A DNA stretch of 36,963 nucleotides from Corynebacterium halotolerans (GCF_001056295.1 NZ_JVMD01000032.1:1-36963); one strand, 5' to 3'; shown: positions 14,712-23,418, numbered from the stretch's first letter. The notes: a model not told the origin generated them from the sequence alone. Numbers and translations are program-made.

Positions 14712-15163
14712 GATCCGCACTTCCTCTCGCGCTCATCCTCGACCCGACCCGACCCGATCCGGTCCGGCTTCAGCCGGGCGGGCCCGGCGTCTGCCTGCCC
14801 CGTCGTTCGAAGGGGTCGGTCGATCGAATGGTCTCGTCGTTGGCTTGGTGTCGTCGTGCTTCCGCGGCGCCGCAGCCTCCGCTCGGTCACCGGTGTGCGC
14901 GATGGTAGCGACGGCCGCGGATCCGCGCCGCACCATCCACCGCCATCCGCCGCCGTCCACCACACCATCCGACGCCCGTGCACCACCGCACCAACCACCG
15001 CCCGGACCGACGCACGTCAGCCGCACCATCCGCTGCCCGGGCCGACGCCCGTCCGCCGCTTCCGCATTCTCGTTAGAATGGCGTTCACCTTTTTGCGGCG
15101 TTGCCGGTGCGCGCGCGTGCCGCGCCGTCGATGGACGCATCCCCGACCCGAAACGAGTCCCCG
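14712..15163. other. Gene-free, pyrimidine-rich intergenic region
   Basis: No convincing gene lies between the divergent Rho_N and heme-oxygenase-like genes. The stretch 14930-15060 is low-complexity, with repeated CACCATCCGCC-like words on the plus strand. GGTGTGCGCGATGGTAGCG at 14892-14910 recurs with one change at 26728-26746, and its minus-strand reading offers TACCAT as a possible -10 for the Rho_N gene. TAGAAT at 15074-15079 is a good -10 for the plus-strand gene. Confidence 0.5.
15074..15079 (+). promoter_or_regulatory. -10 element for the iron-protein operon
   Basis: TAGAAT is one base from TATAAT and is the best -10 hexamer in the intergenic region. No -35 is recognisable 17 bases upstream. 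It would give a 5' leader of roughly 45-80 bases depending on the start codon used. Confidence 0.45.
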
Positions 15164-16330
15164 ATGACCCTCGCGAACCACGCACCGGAGGCCCCGGAAA
15201 TCCCGGCGTCCGACGACCGCGCCGCCGTTCCCGGACCACCCGCGCCGCGCGGACCGGCCAGCGCATTGTTGCTCGATCTGCTCACCGGCCGCACCGCGCA
15301 CACGCCCGAGACGATGCGGGCGCTCGCCGATCACGTCGACAGCGCGCTGGCCGAATGCGCCGGAGACACCGGCGACGCGCTCCTCCACCACGATGACGCG
15401 CAGCTGACGCTTTTCCTCCTCTACCTGCTCCACTACGGCCCGGCGCGCTGGGTCGCGGGCGATTTCGAGTGGGATCCCGACCTCCTGGCCATCCGCGCCC
15501 GCATCGAGGACGCCTTCGACACCGTCCTGCACGACATCGTCGAGCTTCCCGACGCCGCCGTCACCGCCACCGAACCCGCCACCGGCCGCACCGTGACCGA
15601 GGCGCTGTTCGCGATGACGGATGCCGTCGCAAAGCCGGGCCTGGCCATGTGGGCGGGCCGCAAGGCGACCGAGGAGCAGCTGCGCGAACTGCTGGTGCTG
15701 CGCTCGATCTACACGCTGCGCGAGGCCGACCCGCATTCGTGGGCGATCCCGCGCCTGCGCGGCCGGGCGAAGGCGGCGCTGGTGGAGATCCAGTCCGACG
15801 AGTACGGCAACGGCCGCCCCGGCCGCATGCACGCCGAGATTTTCGCCGGCACGCTGCGCGGCATGGGGCTTTCCGACGCCCCCGACGCCTACGTCGACCG
15901 GGTCCCCGCGATCACGCTGGCCTCGCTGAACATGATGAGCTTCTTCGGCCTGCACCACCGGCTGCGCGGGGCGATCGTCGGGCATCTGGCGGCGTTCGAG
16001 ATGACGTCGTCGATCCCGAACAAGCACTACGCGCGGGCTTTCCGACGCCACGGGCACGGGAACGACGTCACCTGGTATTTCGACGAGCACGTGGAAGCCG
16101 ACGCCGTCCACGAGCAGATCGCCGGCCGGGATCTGGCGGGTGGCCTGGCCGACGACGAGCCGGAGCTGGCCGCGGACATCCTCTTCGGGGCGGCGGCGAG
16201 CCTGCACATGGACGACCTCGTCGGCGCGCACATCGACGCCGCCTGGTCCGACGGGCGGTCCGCGCTGCGCGAACCCGGCGGCGCGATCCCGGCTCCGGCC
16301 GACGGCGAGGGCGGGGGTGCCGGCCGATGA
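15164..16330 (+). CDS. Iron-containing redox enzyme family (heme-oxygenase-like fold)
   Basis: A 388-residue all-helical protein assigned to the Haem_oxygenas_2 / iron-containing redox enzyme group, whose characterised relatives are non-heme di-iron oxidases. Likely metal-ligand helices include IQSDEYGNGRPGRMHAEIF (about 208-226) and YFDEHVEADAVHEQI (about 304-318), where E/D and H residues recur at helical spacing. SSIPNKHYARAFRRHG precedes the second. The ATG at 15164 is taken because homology starts soon after it; ATG 15131 and TTG 15101 are in frame and possible. Its stop overlaps the start of a CDGSH iron-sulfur protein gene (ATGA), which suggests electron delivery or assembly between the two. 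The substrate is unknown. Confidence 0.85.
   Translation: MTLANHAPEAPEIPASDDRAAVPGPPAPRGPASALLLDLLTGRTAHTPETMRALADHVDSALAECAGDTGDALLHHDDAQLTLFLLYLLHYGPARWVAGDFEWDPDLLAIRARIEDAFDTVLHDIVELPDAAVTATEPATGRTVTEALFAMTDAVAKPGLAMWAGRKATEEQLRELLVLRSIYTLREADPHSWAIPRLRGRAKAALVEIQSDEYGNGRPGRMHAEIFAGTLRGMGLSDAPDAYVDRVPAITLASLNMMSFFGLHHRLRGAIVGHLAAFEMTSSIPNKHYARAFRRHGHGNDVTWYFDEHVEADAVHEQIAGRDLAGGLADDEPELAADILFGAAASLHMDDLVGAHIDAAWSDGRSALREPGGAIPAPADGEGGGAGR
15625..15635 (+). repeat. CGTCGCAAAGC motif, occurrence 5
   Basis: Sense orientation in the heme-oxygenase-like gene, coding Ala-Val-Ala-Lys-Pro with the same codon phase as occurrence 3. Confidence 0.7.
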
Positions 16331-16545
16331 GCGACGACGACGCCCGCACCGTGATCACCGCCTGCCCGAATGGCCCGCTGCTGGTCCGCGGTGATTTCGC
16401 CATCGCCGCCGAACCCGGCGCGGACCCCGAACGCCCCGATCGCGCGGTGGTGGCGCTGTGCCGGTGCGGGGCATCCTCCATCAAGCCGCTGTGCGACGGC
16501 ACGCACAAGCTGATCGGCTTCACCACCGGCAAGTCGCGCGGTTAG
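16327..16545 (+). CDS. CDGSH iron-sulfur domain protein
   Basis: A 72-residue single-domain protein with the complete CDGSH signature: Cys45, Cys47, Cys56 and His60 in CRCGASSIKPLCDGTH. These bind a redox-active, labile [2Fe-2S] cluster. There is no membrane anchor, so it is a soluble MitoNEET-like electron or cluster carrier. It starts inside the stop codon of the heme-oxygenase-like gene and is very probably its partner. The stop TAG (16543-16545) interlocks with the TAA of convergent pyc (16544-16542). Confidence 0.95.
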   Translation: MSDDDARTVITACPNGPLLVRGDFAIAAEPGADPERPDRAVVALCRCGASSIKPLCDGTHKLIGFTTGKSRG

Positions 16546-19500
16546 GCGGGCTCCCCCGCATCCGGGGCGAGCACGAGCAGCAGATCGCCGCCGTTGACCT
16601 GGGTGACCCCGGCCAGCGGCACCTGCGTGACCGTGCCGCCGACGGGCGCGGTGATGGACGCCTCCATCTTCATCGCCTCGATGGTGGCCACCTGGGCGCC
16701 GGCCTCCACGACGTCACCTTCCGCGACCGTGACGGCGACGGCACCCGCGAAGGGCGCGGCGACGTGGCCGGGGTCGGCGGGATCGGCCCGGCGCACCTCC
16801 GGGATCTCGGTGGCGACCGAGTGGTCGCGGACGTCGACGAGCCGCAGCTGGCCGTTGAGGGCGACCATCACGGTGCGCATGCCCTTCTCGTCCGGCTCCG
16901 AGATCGCCTCGAGCGTGACCAGCAGCCGGACGCCCTTGCCCAGCGAGATCACGTGCTCCCGCTCCGGCGTCAGGCCGTAGAGGAAATCGCGTGTGTGCAG
17001 GGACGACAGGTCGCCGTACTTCGCGCGGTGCTCGAGGTGGTCGCGGGTGGGGCCGGGGAACAGCAGCCGGTTCAGCGTCGCCCGGCGCGTCGCGGAATCC
17101 GCCGCGAGCGCACGGGAATCCTCCTCGCTCAGGTCCTTCACTCCCCCGGTGACGCCGCGGCCGCGCAGGGCCCGCGTCCGGAACGGTTCGGGCCACCCGC
17201 CCGGCGGCGTGCCCAGCTCGCCGGCCAGGAAGTTCACCACCGAATCGGGGATGTCGAAGTTGGCGGGGTCGGCGGCCAGCTCCGCCGGGTCGACGCCCAT
17301 GCCCACCATCGCCAGCGCCAGGTCGCCCACGACCTTCGACGACGGCGTCACCTTGATCAGCCGCCCGAGGATCGCGTCGGCCGCGGCGTACATGTCCTCG
17401 ATGGCCTCGAAACGGTCGCCCAGGCCCAGGGCGATCGCCTGCTGGCGCAGGTTGGACAGCTGCCCGCCGGGGATCTCGTGGCGGTAGACGCGGCCGGTCG
17501 GGGCGGTCAGCCCCGACTCGAACGGCCGGTACATGGTGCGGATGACCTCCCAGTACGGCTCCATCGCGGAGATCGCGTCCAGCGGGATGCCGGTGTCGCG
17601 GTCGGTGTGCTCGAGCGCGGCGACCAGGGCGGACGCGGAGACCTGCGACGTCGTGCCGGCCATCGAGGCATCGGCGACGTCCACGGCGTCCACGCCGGCT
17701 TCCACGGCCGCCATGATCGTCGCCAGCTGGCCGCCCGCGGTGTCGTGGGTGTGCAGGTGGACGGGCAGGTCGAAACGCTCCCGCAGCGCCGAGACCAGCG
17801 TCTTCGCCGCCGCAGGGCGCAGCAGGCCCGCCATGTCCTTGATCGCCAGGATGTGCGCGCCGGCGTCGACGCAGCGCTGCGCCAGCTCCAGGTAGTAGTC
17901 GAGCGTGTACAGGTCCTCGGCGGGATCGGCGAGGTTGCCGGTGTAGCACAGGGCGACTTCGGCGACGGCGGTGCCGGTGCGGCGGACGGCCTCGATCGCC
18001 GGGCGCATCTGCTCGACGTCGTTGAGGGCGTCGAAGATGCGGAAGATGTCCACGCCCGTGTCGGCGGCCTCGCGCACGAAGGCGTCGGTCACCTCCACCG
18101 GGTACGGCGTGTAGCCGACGGTGTTGCGCCCGCGCAGCAGCATCTGGATGGGGATGTTCGGCATCGCCTCGCGCAGCAGGCGCAGCCGCTCCCACGGGTC
18201 CTCGCCCAGGAAGCGCAGCGCGACGTCGTAGGTCGCGCCGCCCCAGGCCTCGACCGACAGCAGCTGCGGCAGCGTGTGCGCGTACGCCGGCGCCGCGGCC
18301 AGCAGGTCGCGGGTGCGCACGCGCGTGGCCAGCAAGGACTGGTGGGCGTCGCGGAAGGTCGTCGACGTCACCGCCACGGCCCGCTGCTCACGCAGTTTCG
18401 CGGCGAACCCCTCGGGGCCTTCTTCGAGCAGCACCTGCCGCCACCCGGCCGGCGGGACATGCCGCGACGGGCCGTCGAAAGGCGAGCGCAGGGGTTCGTC
18501 CAGCTTGTCGCCGGGGTGCCGGGGCAGCTTGGCGCGCGGGTCCGGGCCCGCGACGGGCTCGCCATGGGGCTTGTTGACGGTCACCTCGGCCAGCCACCTC
18601 AATGCCTTCGTGCCGCGATCGGCCGACGCCTCGCCGCGGAGCAGCTCGGGCCGCTTCTCGATGAAGTCGGTGGTCACGTTGCCCGCCAGGAACTCCTCGT
18701 CGGCGACCACCGCGCGGAGGAAGCTGATGTTGGTGGCCACCCCGCGGACGCGGAACTCCGCCAGCGCCCGGCGCGCCCGCCGGACGGCGGCCTGGTGGTC
18801 CCGGCCCCGGCAGATCAGCTTGACCAGCATCGAATCGAAGTGCGGGGAGATTTCCGCGCCCGCGTAGATGGTGCCGCCGTCGAGCCGGACGCCCGCGCCG
18901 CCGACCGAGCGGTACGCCGAGATGCGCCCGACGTCCGGGCGGAAGTCGTTCGCCGGGTCCTCGGTGGTGATGCGGCACTGCATCGCCGCCCCTCGCACGC
19001 GCAGCCGGTCCTGGGCGATGTCCAGGTCCGCCAGCGTCTGCCCGGCGGCGATGCACAGCTGCGCCTGGACGATGTCGAGGTCGGTGATTTCCTCGGTGAC
19101 CGTGTGCTCGACCTGGATGCGGGGATTCATCTCGATGAACACGTGCTCGCCGGCGCGCTCTCCGACGGTGTCCACCAGGAATTCGACCGTGCCGGCGTTG
19201 ACGTAGCCGAGCTCGCGGGCCAGCTTCACGGCGTCGCGGTGCAGGGCCTCGCGGATGCCCTCGTCGAGGTTGGGGGCCGGCGCGATCTCCACCACCTTCT
19301 GGTGGCGCCGCTGCAGGGAGCAGTCGCGCTCGAAGAGGTGCACCGTTTCGCCCGTGGCGTCGGCGAGCACCTGCACCTCGATGTGGCGGGGCCGCAGCAC
19401 CGCCTGCTCGAGGAATACCGTCGCGTCGCCGAAGGCGGTCGCCGCCTCGCGCATCGCCGCGCCCAGGGCGTCGGGCAGCGCCTCGCGGGTTTCCACCCGG

Positions 19501-20006
19501 CGCATGCCGCGCCCGCCGCCGCCCGCGACGGCCTTGACGAAGATGGGGAAACCGATTTCGTCGGCCTGCTCCAGCAGCGCGTCGACGTCGTCGGACGGCT
19601 CCGTCGACCGGAGCGTCGGGATGCCCGCGCGCTGGGCCGCGCGCAGCGCCTCCACCTTGTTGCCCGCGAGCTCCAGCACCTCGGCGCGGGGGCCGATGAA
19701 GGTGATGCCGGCCTCCTCGGCGGCGCGGGCCAGATCCGGGTTCTCCGAAAGGAAGCCGTAGCCCGGGTAGATGGCGTCGCACCCGGATTCCACGGCGACG
19801 CGGATGATCTCGCCGACGTCGAGGTAGGCGCGGACGGGGTGGCCCTCGACGCCGATCTGGTAGGCCTCGTCGGCCTTCTGCCGGTGGATCGAATACCGGT
19901 CTTCGTGCGGGTACACCGCGACGGTCTTGATTCCCAGTTCGTAGGCCGAGCGGAAGGCGCGGATGGCGATTTCGCCGCGGTTGGCCACGAGGATCTTCTT
20001 GAACAT
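16542..20006 (-). CDS. pyc: Pyruvate carboxylase
   Basis: A 1154-residue single-chain enzyme that makes oxaloacetate from pyruvate and bicarbonate with ATP and biotin, the main anaplerotic step in corynebacteria. Domains in order: biotin carboxylase (about 1-460; MFKKILVANRGEIAIRAF start, Gly-rich ATP loop GGGGRGMR, EMNPRIQVEHTVTEE), carboxyltransferase (about 540-820; RDAHQSLLATRVRT, AIKDMAGLLRP), the PYC_OADA region, and biotinyl domain EAMKMEA with biotinylated Lys1113. The length is normal. The ATG at 20006 has GGAA about ten bases upstream. It follows lutC after 76 bp on the same strand, with a GC-rich hairpin between, so it may be partly co-transcribed with lutABC. The huge plus-strand frame opposite it is a codon-bias shadow. 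Confidence 0.97.
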   Translation of the reverse strand: MFKKILVANRGEIAIRAFRSAYELGIKTVAVYPHEDRYSIHRQKADEAYQIGVEGHPVRAYLDVGEIIRVAVESGCDAIYPGYGFLSENPDLARAAEEAGITFIGPRAEVLELAGNKVEALRAAQRAGIPTLRSTEPSDDVDALLEQADEIGFPIFVKAVAGGGGRGMRRVETREALPDALGAAMREAATAFGDATVFLEQAVLRPRHIEVQVLADATGETVHLFERDCSLQRRHQKVVEIAPAPNLDEGIREALHRDAVKLARELGYVNAGTVEFLVDTVGERAGEHVFIEMNPRIQVEHTVTEEITDLDIVQAQLCIAAGQTLADLDIAQDRLRVRGAAMQCRITTEDPANDFRPDVGRISAYRSVGGAGVRLDGGTIYAGAEISPHFDSMLVKLICRGRDHQAAVRRARRALAEFRVRGVATNISFLRAVVADEEFLAGNVTTDFIEKRPELLRGEASADRGTKALRWLAEVTVNKPHGEPVAGPDPRAKLPRHPGDKLDEPLRSPFDGPSRHVPPAGWRQVLLEEGPEGFAAKLREQRAVAVTSTTFRDAHQSLLATRVRTRDLLAAAPAYAHTLPQLLSVEAWGGATYDVALRFLGEDPWERLRLLREAMPNIPIQMLLRGRNTVGYTPYPVEVTDAFVREAADTGVDIFRIFDALNDVEQMRPAIEAVRRTGTAVAEVALCYTGNLADPAEDLYTLDYYLELAQRCVDAGAHILAIKDMAGLLRPAAAKTLVSALRERFDLPVHLHTHDTAGGQLATIMAAVEAGVDAVDVADASMAGTTSQVSASALVAALEHTDRDTGIPLDAISAMEPYWEVIRTMYRPFESGLTAPTGRVYRHEIPGGQLSNLRQQAIALGLGDRFEAIEDMYAAADAILGRLIKVTPSSKVVGDLALAMVGMGVDPAELAADPANFDIPDSVVNFLAGELGTPPGGWPEPFRTRALRGRGVTGGVKDLSEEDSRALAADSATRRATLNRLLFPGPTRDHLEHRAKYGDLSSLHTRDFLYGLTPEREHVISLGKGVRLLVTLEAISEPDEKGMRTVMVALNGQLRLVDVRDHSVATEIPEVRRADPADPGHVAAPFAGAVAVTVAEGDVVEAGAQVATIEAMKMEASITAPVGGTVTQVPLAGVTQVNGGDLLLVLAPDAGEPA

Positions 20007-20025
20007 CAGGTTGGTTCCATTTCCG

Positions 20026-20054
20026 CCCCGGCCGGCGGGTTCCGGCGGCCGGGG
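20026..20054 (-). other. GC-rich hairpin between lutC and pyc
   Basis: A nine-pair stem (CCCCGGCCG at 20026-20034 with CGGCCGGGG at 20046-20054) and an 11-base loop sit 20 bases before the pyc start on the transcribed strand. No T-tract follows, so it is unlikely to be a full terminator. It could lower read-through or tune pyc translation. Confidence 0.5.
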
Positions 20055-20082
20055 GCTGTTGTCGGGCGTGGTGCGTGCCGGG

Positions 20083-20736
20083 TCAGCCGAGGAGGATGAC
20101 GTCCAGGCGGCGGGGCCCGTGCACGCCCTCGACGCGCTCGAGCTCGATGTCCGACGTCGCGGAGGGGCCGGAGATCATGGTGATCGGCGCGGTCGGCTCG
20201 ACCCGGGCCATCGCCTCGGGCACGAGTTCGGTGACGCTGCCGGCGGGCACGATGCAGATGTGGTGGTCGGGCACCAGGCTGATGGCGCGGCGGCCCTCGT
20301 CCGGCCGACCGGTGAGGAAGATCGTCCCGGTCTCCGCGCAGGACACCGTCGACGACGTCACCACGGCGTCGACCGTGTCGTTGAGCTCGCGAACCCCGAG
20401 CGGCGCATCGGCCGTGTCGGCGTGAAAGCGGGACGCACCCGGCGCGCCGTCGCTTCCGGCACCGCCCTCGGGCAGCCACGCCCGATCCAATCCGGAGGGG
20501 ACGACGACCCGGCGGGCGTCGCAAAGCAGCTCCCCCAACCTGGCCGGGAGGGTGTCCGGGGTCTCGCGGTAGACGTTGGCCCGGTAGTCGATCAGCCGGT
20601 CCTCCAGCATGTCCAGGGTCGCCGCGGCATCCCGGCCGGAGGTGCGCCGGTAGTTGCGCGGGACGTCCGGGGCGACCGGCCCGTCGCCGAGCGCGTCCCG
20701 GATGCGGCGGAGGATCTCGTTTTTGGCGTCGCTCAT
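20083..20736 (-). CDS. lutC: L-lactate oxidation protein LutC (LUD domain)
   Basis: A 217-residue LUD-domain protein, third component of the LutABC complex that oxidises L-lactate to pyruvate. The LUD core includes LNDTVDAVVTSSTVSCAETGTIFL (about 118-141), the conserved RAISLVPDHHICIV (about 151-164) and SGPSATSDIELERVEGVHGPRRLDVILL at the C terminus, all typical of LutC/YkgG. A low-complexity Gly/Ala segment at about 90-100 is unusual. ATG 20736 overlaps the lutB stop (ATGA), with AGGAG eight bases upstream. Confidence 0.94.
   Translation of the reverse strand: MSDAKNEILRRIRDALGDGPVAPDVPRNYRRTSGRDAAATLDMLEDRLIDYRANVYRETPDTLPARLGELLCDARRVVVPSGLDRAWLPEGGAGSDGAPGASRFHADTADAPLGVRELNDTVDAVVTSSTVSCAETGTIFLTGRPDEGRRAISLVPDHHICIVPAGSVTELVPEAMARVEPTAPITMISGPSATSDIELERVEGVHGPRRLDVILLG
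20517..20527 (+). repeat. CGTCGCAAAGC motif, occurrence 6
   Basis: Antisense within lutC, where the coding strand reads CTT TGC GAC (Leu-Cys-Asp), the same peptide and phase as in mug. Confidence 0.7.
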
Positions 20737-22310
20737 TTCTGCTCCTGCTTTCCGCTCCGCGCCCGCTGCCGGGGCTGCTCCTGCTCTCCGGCCGCGCCGG
20801 CGTTGCGGGGCGCCCCATCCGGCGCGCTCCCGCGCTTGTTCGTGCCGTGCTTCCTCCACCACGCGCGGAAGGACTTCTTCGGCGGGGCGGGGATGTCGCG
20901 CTCATCGGTCCAGCCGCCGGCCAACCCGGGCAGCCACCCGATCTTCCGGTCGCGGCCGGCGACGAGCCGGCCCAGCGGCAGGCCCTTTTCCAGCAGCGAC
21001 ATGCGCGATCCGGAGGACATCGCCGCCGACGCGGCCTTCATCATCAGATCCATCTGCGACGGCACCGGCCCGCGCTGCGCCTCCACCGCCTTCGCGCGCA
21101 GGTGCACGAGGATTTCGGGGATGTTGATCTTCACCGGGCACACGTCGTAGCAGGCGCCGCACAGCGACGACGCGAACGGCAGCGACGCGTTCTCCTCCGA
21201 GGTGATGCCCGTCAGCTGCGGCGACAGGATCGCCCCGATCGGGCCGGGGTAGGTCGACCCGTAGGAGTGCCCGCCGGCGTGCTCGTACACCGGGCAGACG
21301 TTGAGGCACGCCGAGCAGCGGATGCAGTGCAGCGCCGAGCGGCCGACCTCGTCGCCGAGGACCGCGGTGCGGCCGTTGTCCAGCAGCACCACGTGCACGT
21401 TCTGCGGCCCGTCGCCGGGGGTGACGCCGGTCCACATCGAGGTGTACGGGTTCATGCGCTCGCCCGTCGAGGACCTGGGCAGCAGCTGCAGGAACACCTC
21501 GAGGTCGGAGAACGACGGCACGATCTTCTCGATGCCCATCACCGTGATCAGCGTGTCCGGCAGCGTCAGGCACATGCGGCCGTTGCCCTCGGATTCGACG
21601 ACGGTGAGCGTGCCCGTTTCGGCGACGCCGAAGTTCGCGCCGGAGACCGCGACGGTGGTGCCCAGGAACTTTTCGCGCAGGTGCAGCCGCGCGGCCTCGG
21701 CCAGGTCGCGGGGCTCGGAGGTCAGCGACTCGTCCGTGCCGGGCATCTCGGCGAGGAAGATGTCGCGGATCTCGTGGCGGTTGCGGTGGATCGCCGGCAC
21801 GAGGATGTGCGAGGGCTTGTCGTGGCCCAGCTGCACGATCAGCTCGGCCAGGTCGGTCTCCGTCGCGGTGATGCCCTGCTGCGCCAGGTGGGCCTCCAGC
21901 CCGATTTCCTGGGTGGCCATGGACTTCACCTTGATGACCTCGGTCGATCCCGTGTCCCGGATCAGCTTTGCGACGATGGCGTTGGCTTCTTCGGCGTCGC
22001 GTGCCCAATGCACCGTGCCGCCACGGGCGGTGAAGTTGCGCTCGAATTCCTCGAGAAGCTCGGGGAGGTTGGCGGCGACGTTCTGCTTGAGCGCCGACCC
22101 CGCGTCGCGGAGCAGCTCCCAGTCGGGGAGCTCGGCGGCGACCGCGGCGCGCTTGCCGCGGATGGTGTGGGTGGCGTGGCGGATGTTCGCGCGCATCTGC
22201 CCGTTTTTCATCTGCTCCTTCGCCGCCGCCGGGAAGGCCGTGGTGGCGTGCAGGTTCCCGTGGCCGTGGACCGGCCGGGCGGCGGGGATGCCCAGGTTGA
22301 TGGCGGTCAT
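20733..22310 (-). CDS. lutB: L-lactate oxidation iron-sulfur protein LutB
   Basis: A 525-residue iron-sulfur subunit of LutABC. An N-terminal LUD domain (about 70-300; AVSGANFGVAETGTLTVVESEGNGRMCLTLP) is followed by two [4Fe-4S] ferredoxin motifs, CIRCSACLNVCP (about 333-344) and CGACYDVCP (about 383-391), and a C-terminal DUF3390-type region. The last 40 residues are basic and low complexity (RKHGTNKRGSAPDGAPRN...), beyond the usual family end. Residues 1-30 also look like an extension, so a later start is possible, but ATG 22310 overlaps the lutA stop as do other junctions in the operon. Confidence 0.95.
   Translation of the reverse strand: MTAINLGIPAARPVHGHGNLHATTAFPAAAKEQMKNGQMRANIRHATHTIRGKRAAVAAELPDWELLRDAGSALKQNVAANLPELLEEFERNFTARGGTVHWARDAEEANAIVAKLIRDTGSTEVIKVKSMATQEIGLEAHLAQQGITATETDLAELIVQLGHDKPSHILVPAIHRNRHEIRDIFLAEMPGTDESLTSEPRDLAEAARLHLREKFLGTTVAVSGANFGVAETGTLTVVESEGNGRMCLTLPDTLITVMGIEKIVPSFSDLEVFLQLLPRSSTGERMNPYTSMWTGVTPGDGPQNVHVVLLDNGRTAVLGDEVGRSALHCIRCSACLNVCPVYEHAGGHSYGSTYPGPIGAILSPQLTGITSEENASLPFASSLCGACYDVCPVKINIPEILVHLRAKAVEAQRGPVPSQMDLMMKAASAAMSSGSRMSLLEKGLPLGRLVAGRDRKIGWLPGLAGGWTDERDIPAPPKKSFRAWWRKHGTNKRGSAPDGAPRNAGAAGEQEQPRQRARSGKQEQK
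21965..21975 (-). repeat. CGTCGCAAAGC motif, occurrence 7 (minus strand)
   Basis: Sense orientation within lutB, coding Ile-Val-Ala-Lys-Leu. Confidence 0.7.
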
Positions 22311-23269
22311 CGTCGGCCCCCTTCGGTCGCGGCGCTGCGCGTGTCGTGACCGGCGTGAACGGCGTGAGCGGCACCGTCGACGTGATCAGCGTGAACGGCA
22401 CCGTCGACGTGATCAGCGTCAACGGCACGGTCGGCGCAGCCGGCACGGCGACCGGCCCGCCCGCGGAACCGGCCCGGCTCCGGGATGGACAATTCCACCG
22501 GGCCCGACACCTCCAGGGGCTCCTCGCGGGTGGAGGCGAGGATCTCGGCGAAATGCACCGCGGTGACGGGAACGTCGCGCCGCGACATGGCTCCGCCCAT
22601 GTGCATCAGGCACGAGGCGTCGCCGCCTGCGCACACCGAAGCGCCGGTGCCGACGATGTTGCCGATCTTCGCGTCGACCATCGCCCCGGACACGCCCGGG
22701 TTCTTCATGGCGAAGGTGCCGCCGAAACCGCAGCACTCGTCGGCGTCGGGAAGCTCCCGGAAATCGATGCCGCCGACCGTGCGGAGCAGCCCGGGCTGCC
22801 GGTCCCCCAGCCGCAGCAGCCGCATCCCGTGGCAGGAGGGGTGGTACGTCACCGGATGCGGGAAGTACGAGCCGAGCTGTTCCGCGGCGTCGGTGATGCC
22901 GAGGACGTCGACGAGCAGCTGCGACAGCTCGTAGGTGGTGCCGGCGACCTCCGCGGCGCGCTGCGCCAGGCCGTCGTCGCCGCAGATGCGGGCGACCATG
23001 GGCTGCTGGTGCCCGAGGGAGGCGACGCACGACCCCGATGGCGCGACGGCGACGTCGTAGTCGACCGCCTCGAACGCCTCGACGTGGTTGCGCACGACCG
23101 GCAGCGCGTCGGCGAGGTACCCGCTGTTGACGTGCATCTGCGAGCAGCAGCCTTGGCCGGGCGGGAAGACGACCTCGTGGCCGAGGCGCTCGAGTATGCG
23201 GACGGTGGCCAGGGCGACCTTCGGGTACATCGCGTCCACGATGCACGTGGAGAACAGCGCGATTCTCAT
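22307..23269 (-). CDS. lutA: L-lactate oxidation protein LutA (CCG domains)
   Basis: A 320-residue (Fe-S)-binding oxidoreductase subunit, first gene of lutABC. The two CCG domains are seen as GQGCCSQMH (Cys41-Cys42) and ADECCGFGGTFAMKNP (about 175-190), typical of LutA/GlcF heterodisulfide-reductase-like modules. Usual family length is near 240; here about 70 extra C-terminal residues are present. They contain a 9-residue repeat (DHVDGAVHA type) encoded by the 27-bp tandem at 22355-22441. The ATG at 23269 has GGAGG four bases upstream. The gene is transcribed divergently from lldP from the symmetric control region at 23402-23516. Confidence 0.95.
   Translation of the reverse strand: MRIALFSTCIVDAMYPKVALATVRILERLGHEVVFPPGQGCCSQMHVNSGYLADALPVVRNHVEAFEAVDYDVAVAPSGSCVASLGHQQPMVARICGDDGLAQRAAEVAGTTYELSQLLVDVLGITDAAEQLGSYFPHPVTYHPSCHGMRLLRLGDRQPGLLRTVGGIDFRELPDADECCGFGGTFAMKNPGVSGAMVDAKIGNIVGTGASVCAGGDASCLMHMGGAMSRRDVPVTAVHFAEILASTREEPLEVSGPVELSIPEPGRFRGRAGRRAGCADRAVDADHVDGAVHADHVDGAAHAVHAGHDTRSAATEGGRR
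22355..22441 (-). repeat. 27-bp tandem repeat in the lutA 3' end
   Basis: Units start at 22364, 22391 and 22418 (the last diverged and shortened), with a nine-base partial unit at 22355. The two full units differ at one base; the core is ACGGCACCGTCGACGTGATC. In the lutA frame they encode His/Asp-rich DHVDGAVHA-like repeats. The period keeps the reading frame. Confidence 0.85.
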
Positions 23270-23401
23270 GGGACCTCCAGGGTGGGTGGGCAGCCGGGGT
23301 TGCGTCGAAACAGCTGGTGGAGCGGCATTCCGGGGGTGCGTCGGGTGCCGCCTCCGGCCTCGGCGCGGGGTGGGCGGAGTCGAGCGTGACCCCGTCCCGG
23401 G

Positions 23402-23418
23402 CTGTGGTCAGACCACAG
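23402..23418. promoter_or_regulatory. Operator 1 (LldR-type) at the lutA promoter
   Basis: CTGTGGTCAGACCACAG is a perfect 8+1+8 palindrome. It overlaps the lutA -10 (23420-23415, minus strand) and the predicted transcription start, so a bound protein would block initiation. The TGGTCNGACCA form fits FadR-family GntR regulators such as LldR. The candidate regulator is encoded at 25553-26269. Confidence 0.8.

Noticed and set aside
16458..20099. A 1213-codon open frame on the plus strand
   Set aside because: It lies antisense to pyc, has no domains, and has the His/Arg/Gly-rich composition expected from reading the opposite strand of a GC-rich gene.
22355..22441. Short tandem repeats considered as a CRISPR array
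   Set aside because: Units are head to tail with no spacers, in frame within lutA, and no cas genes are present. No CRISPR array was found in the window.
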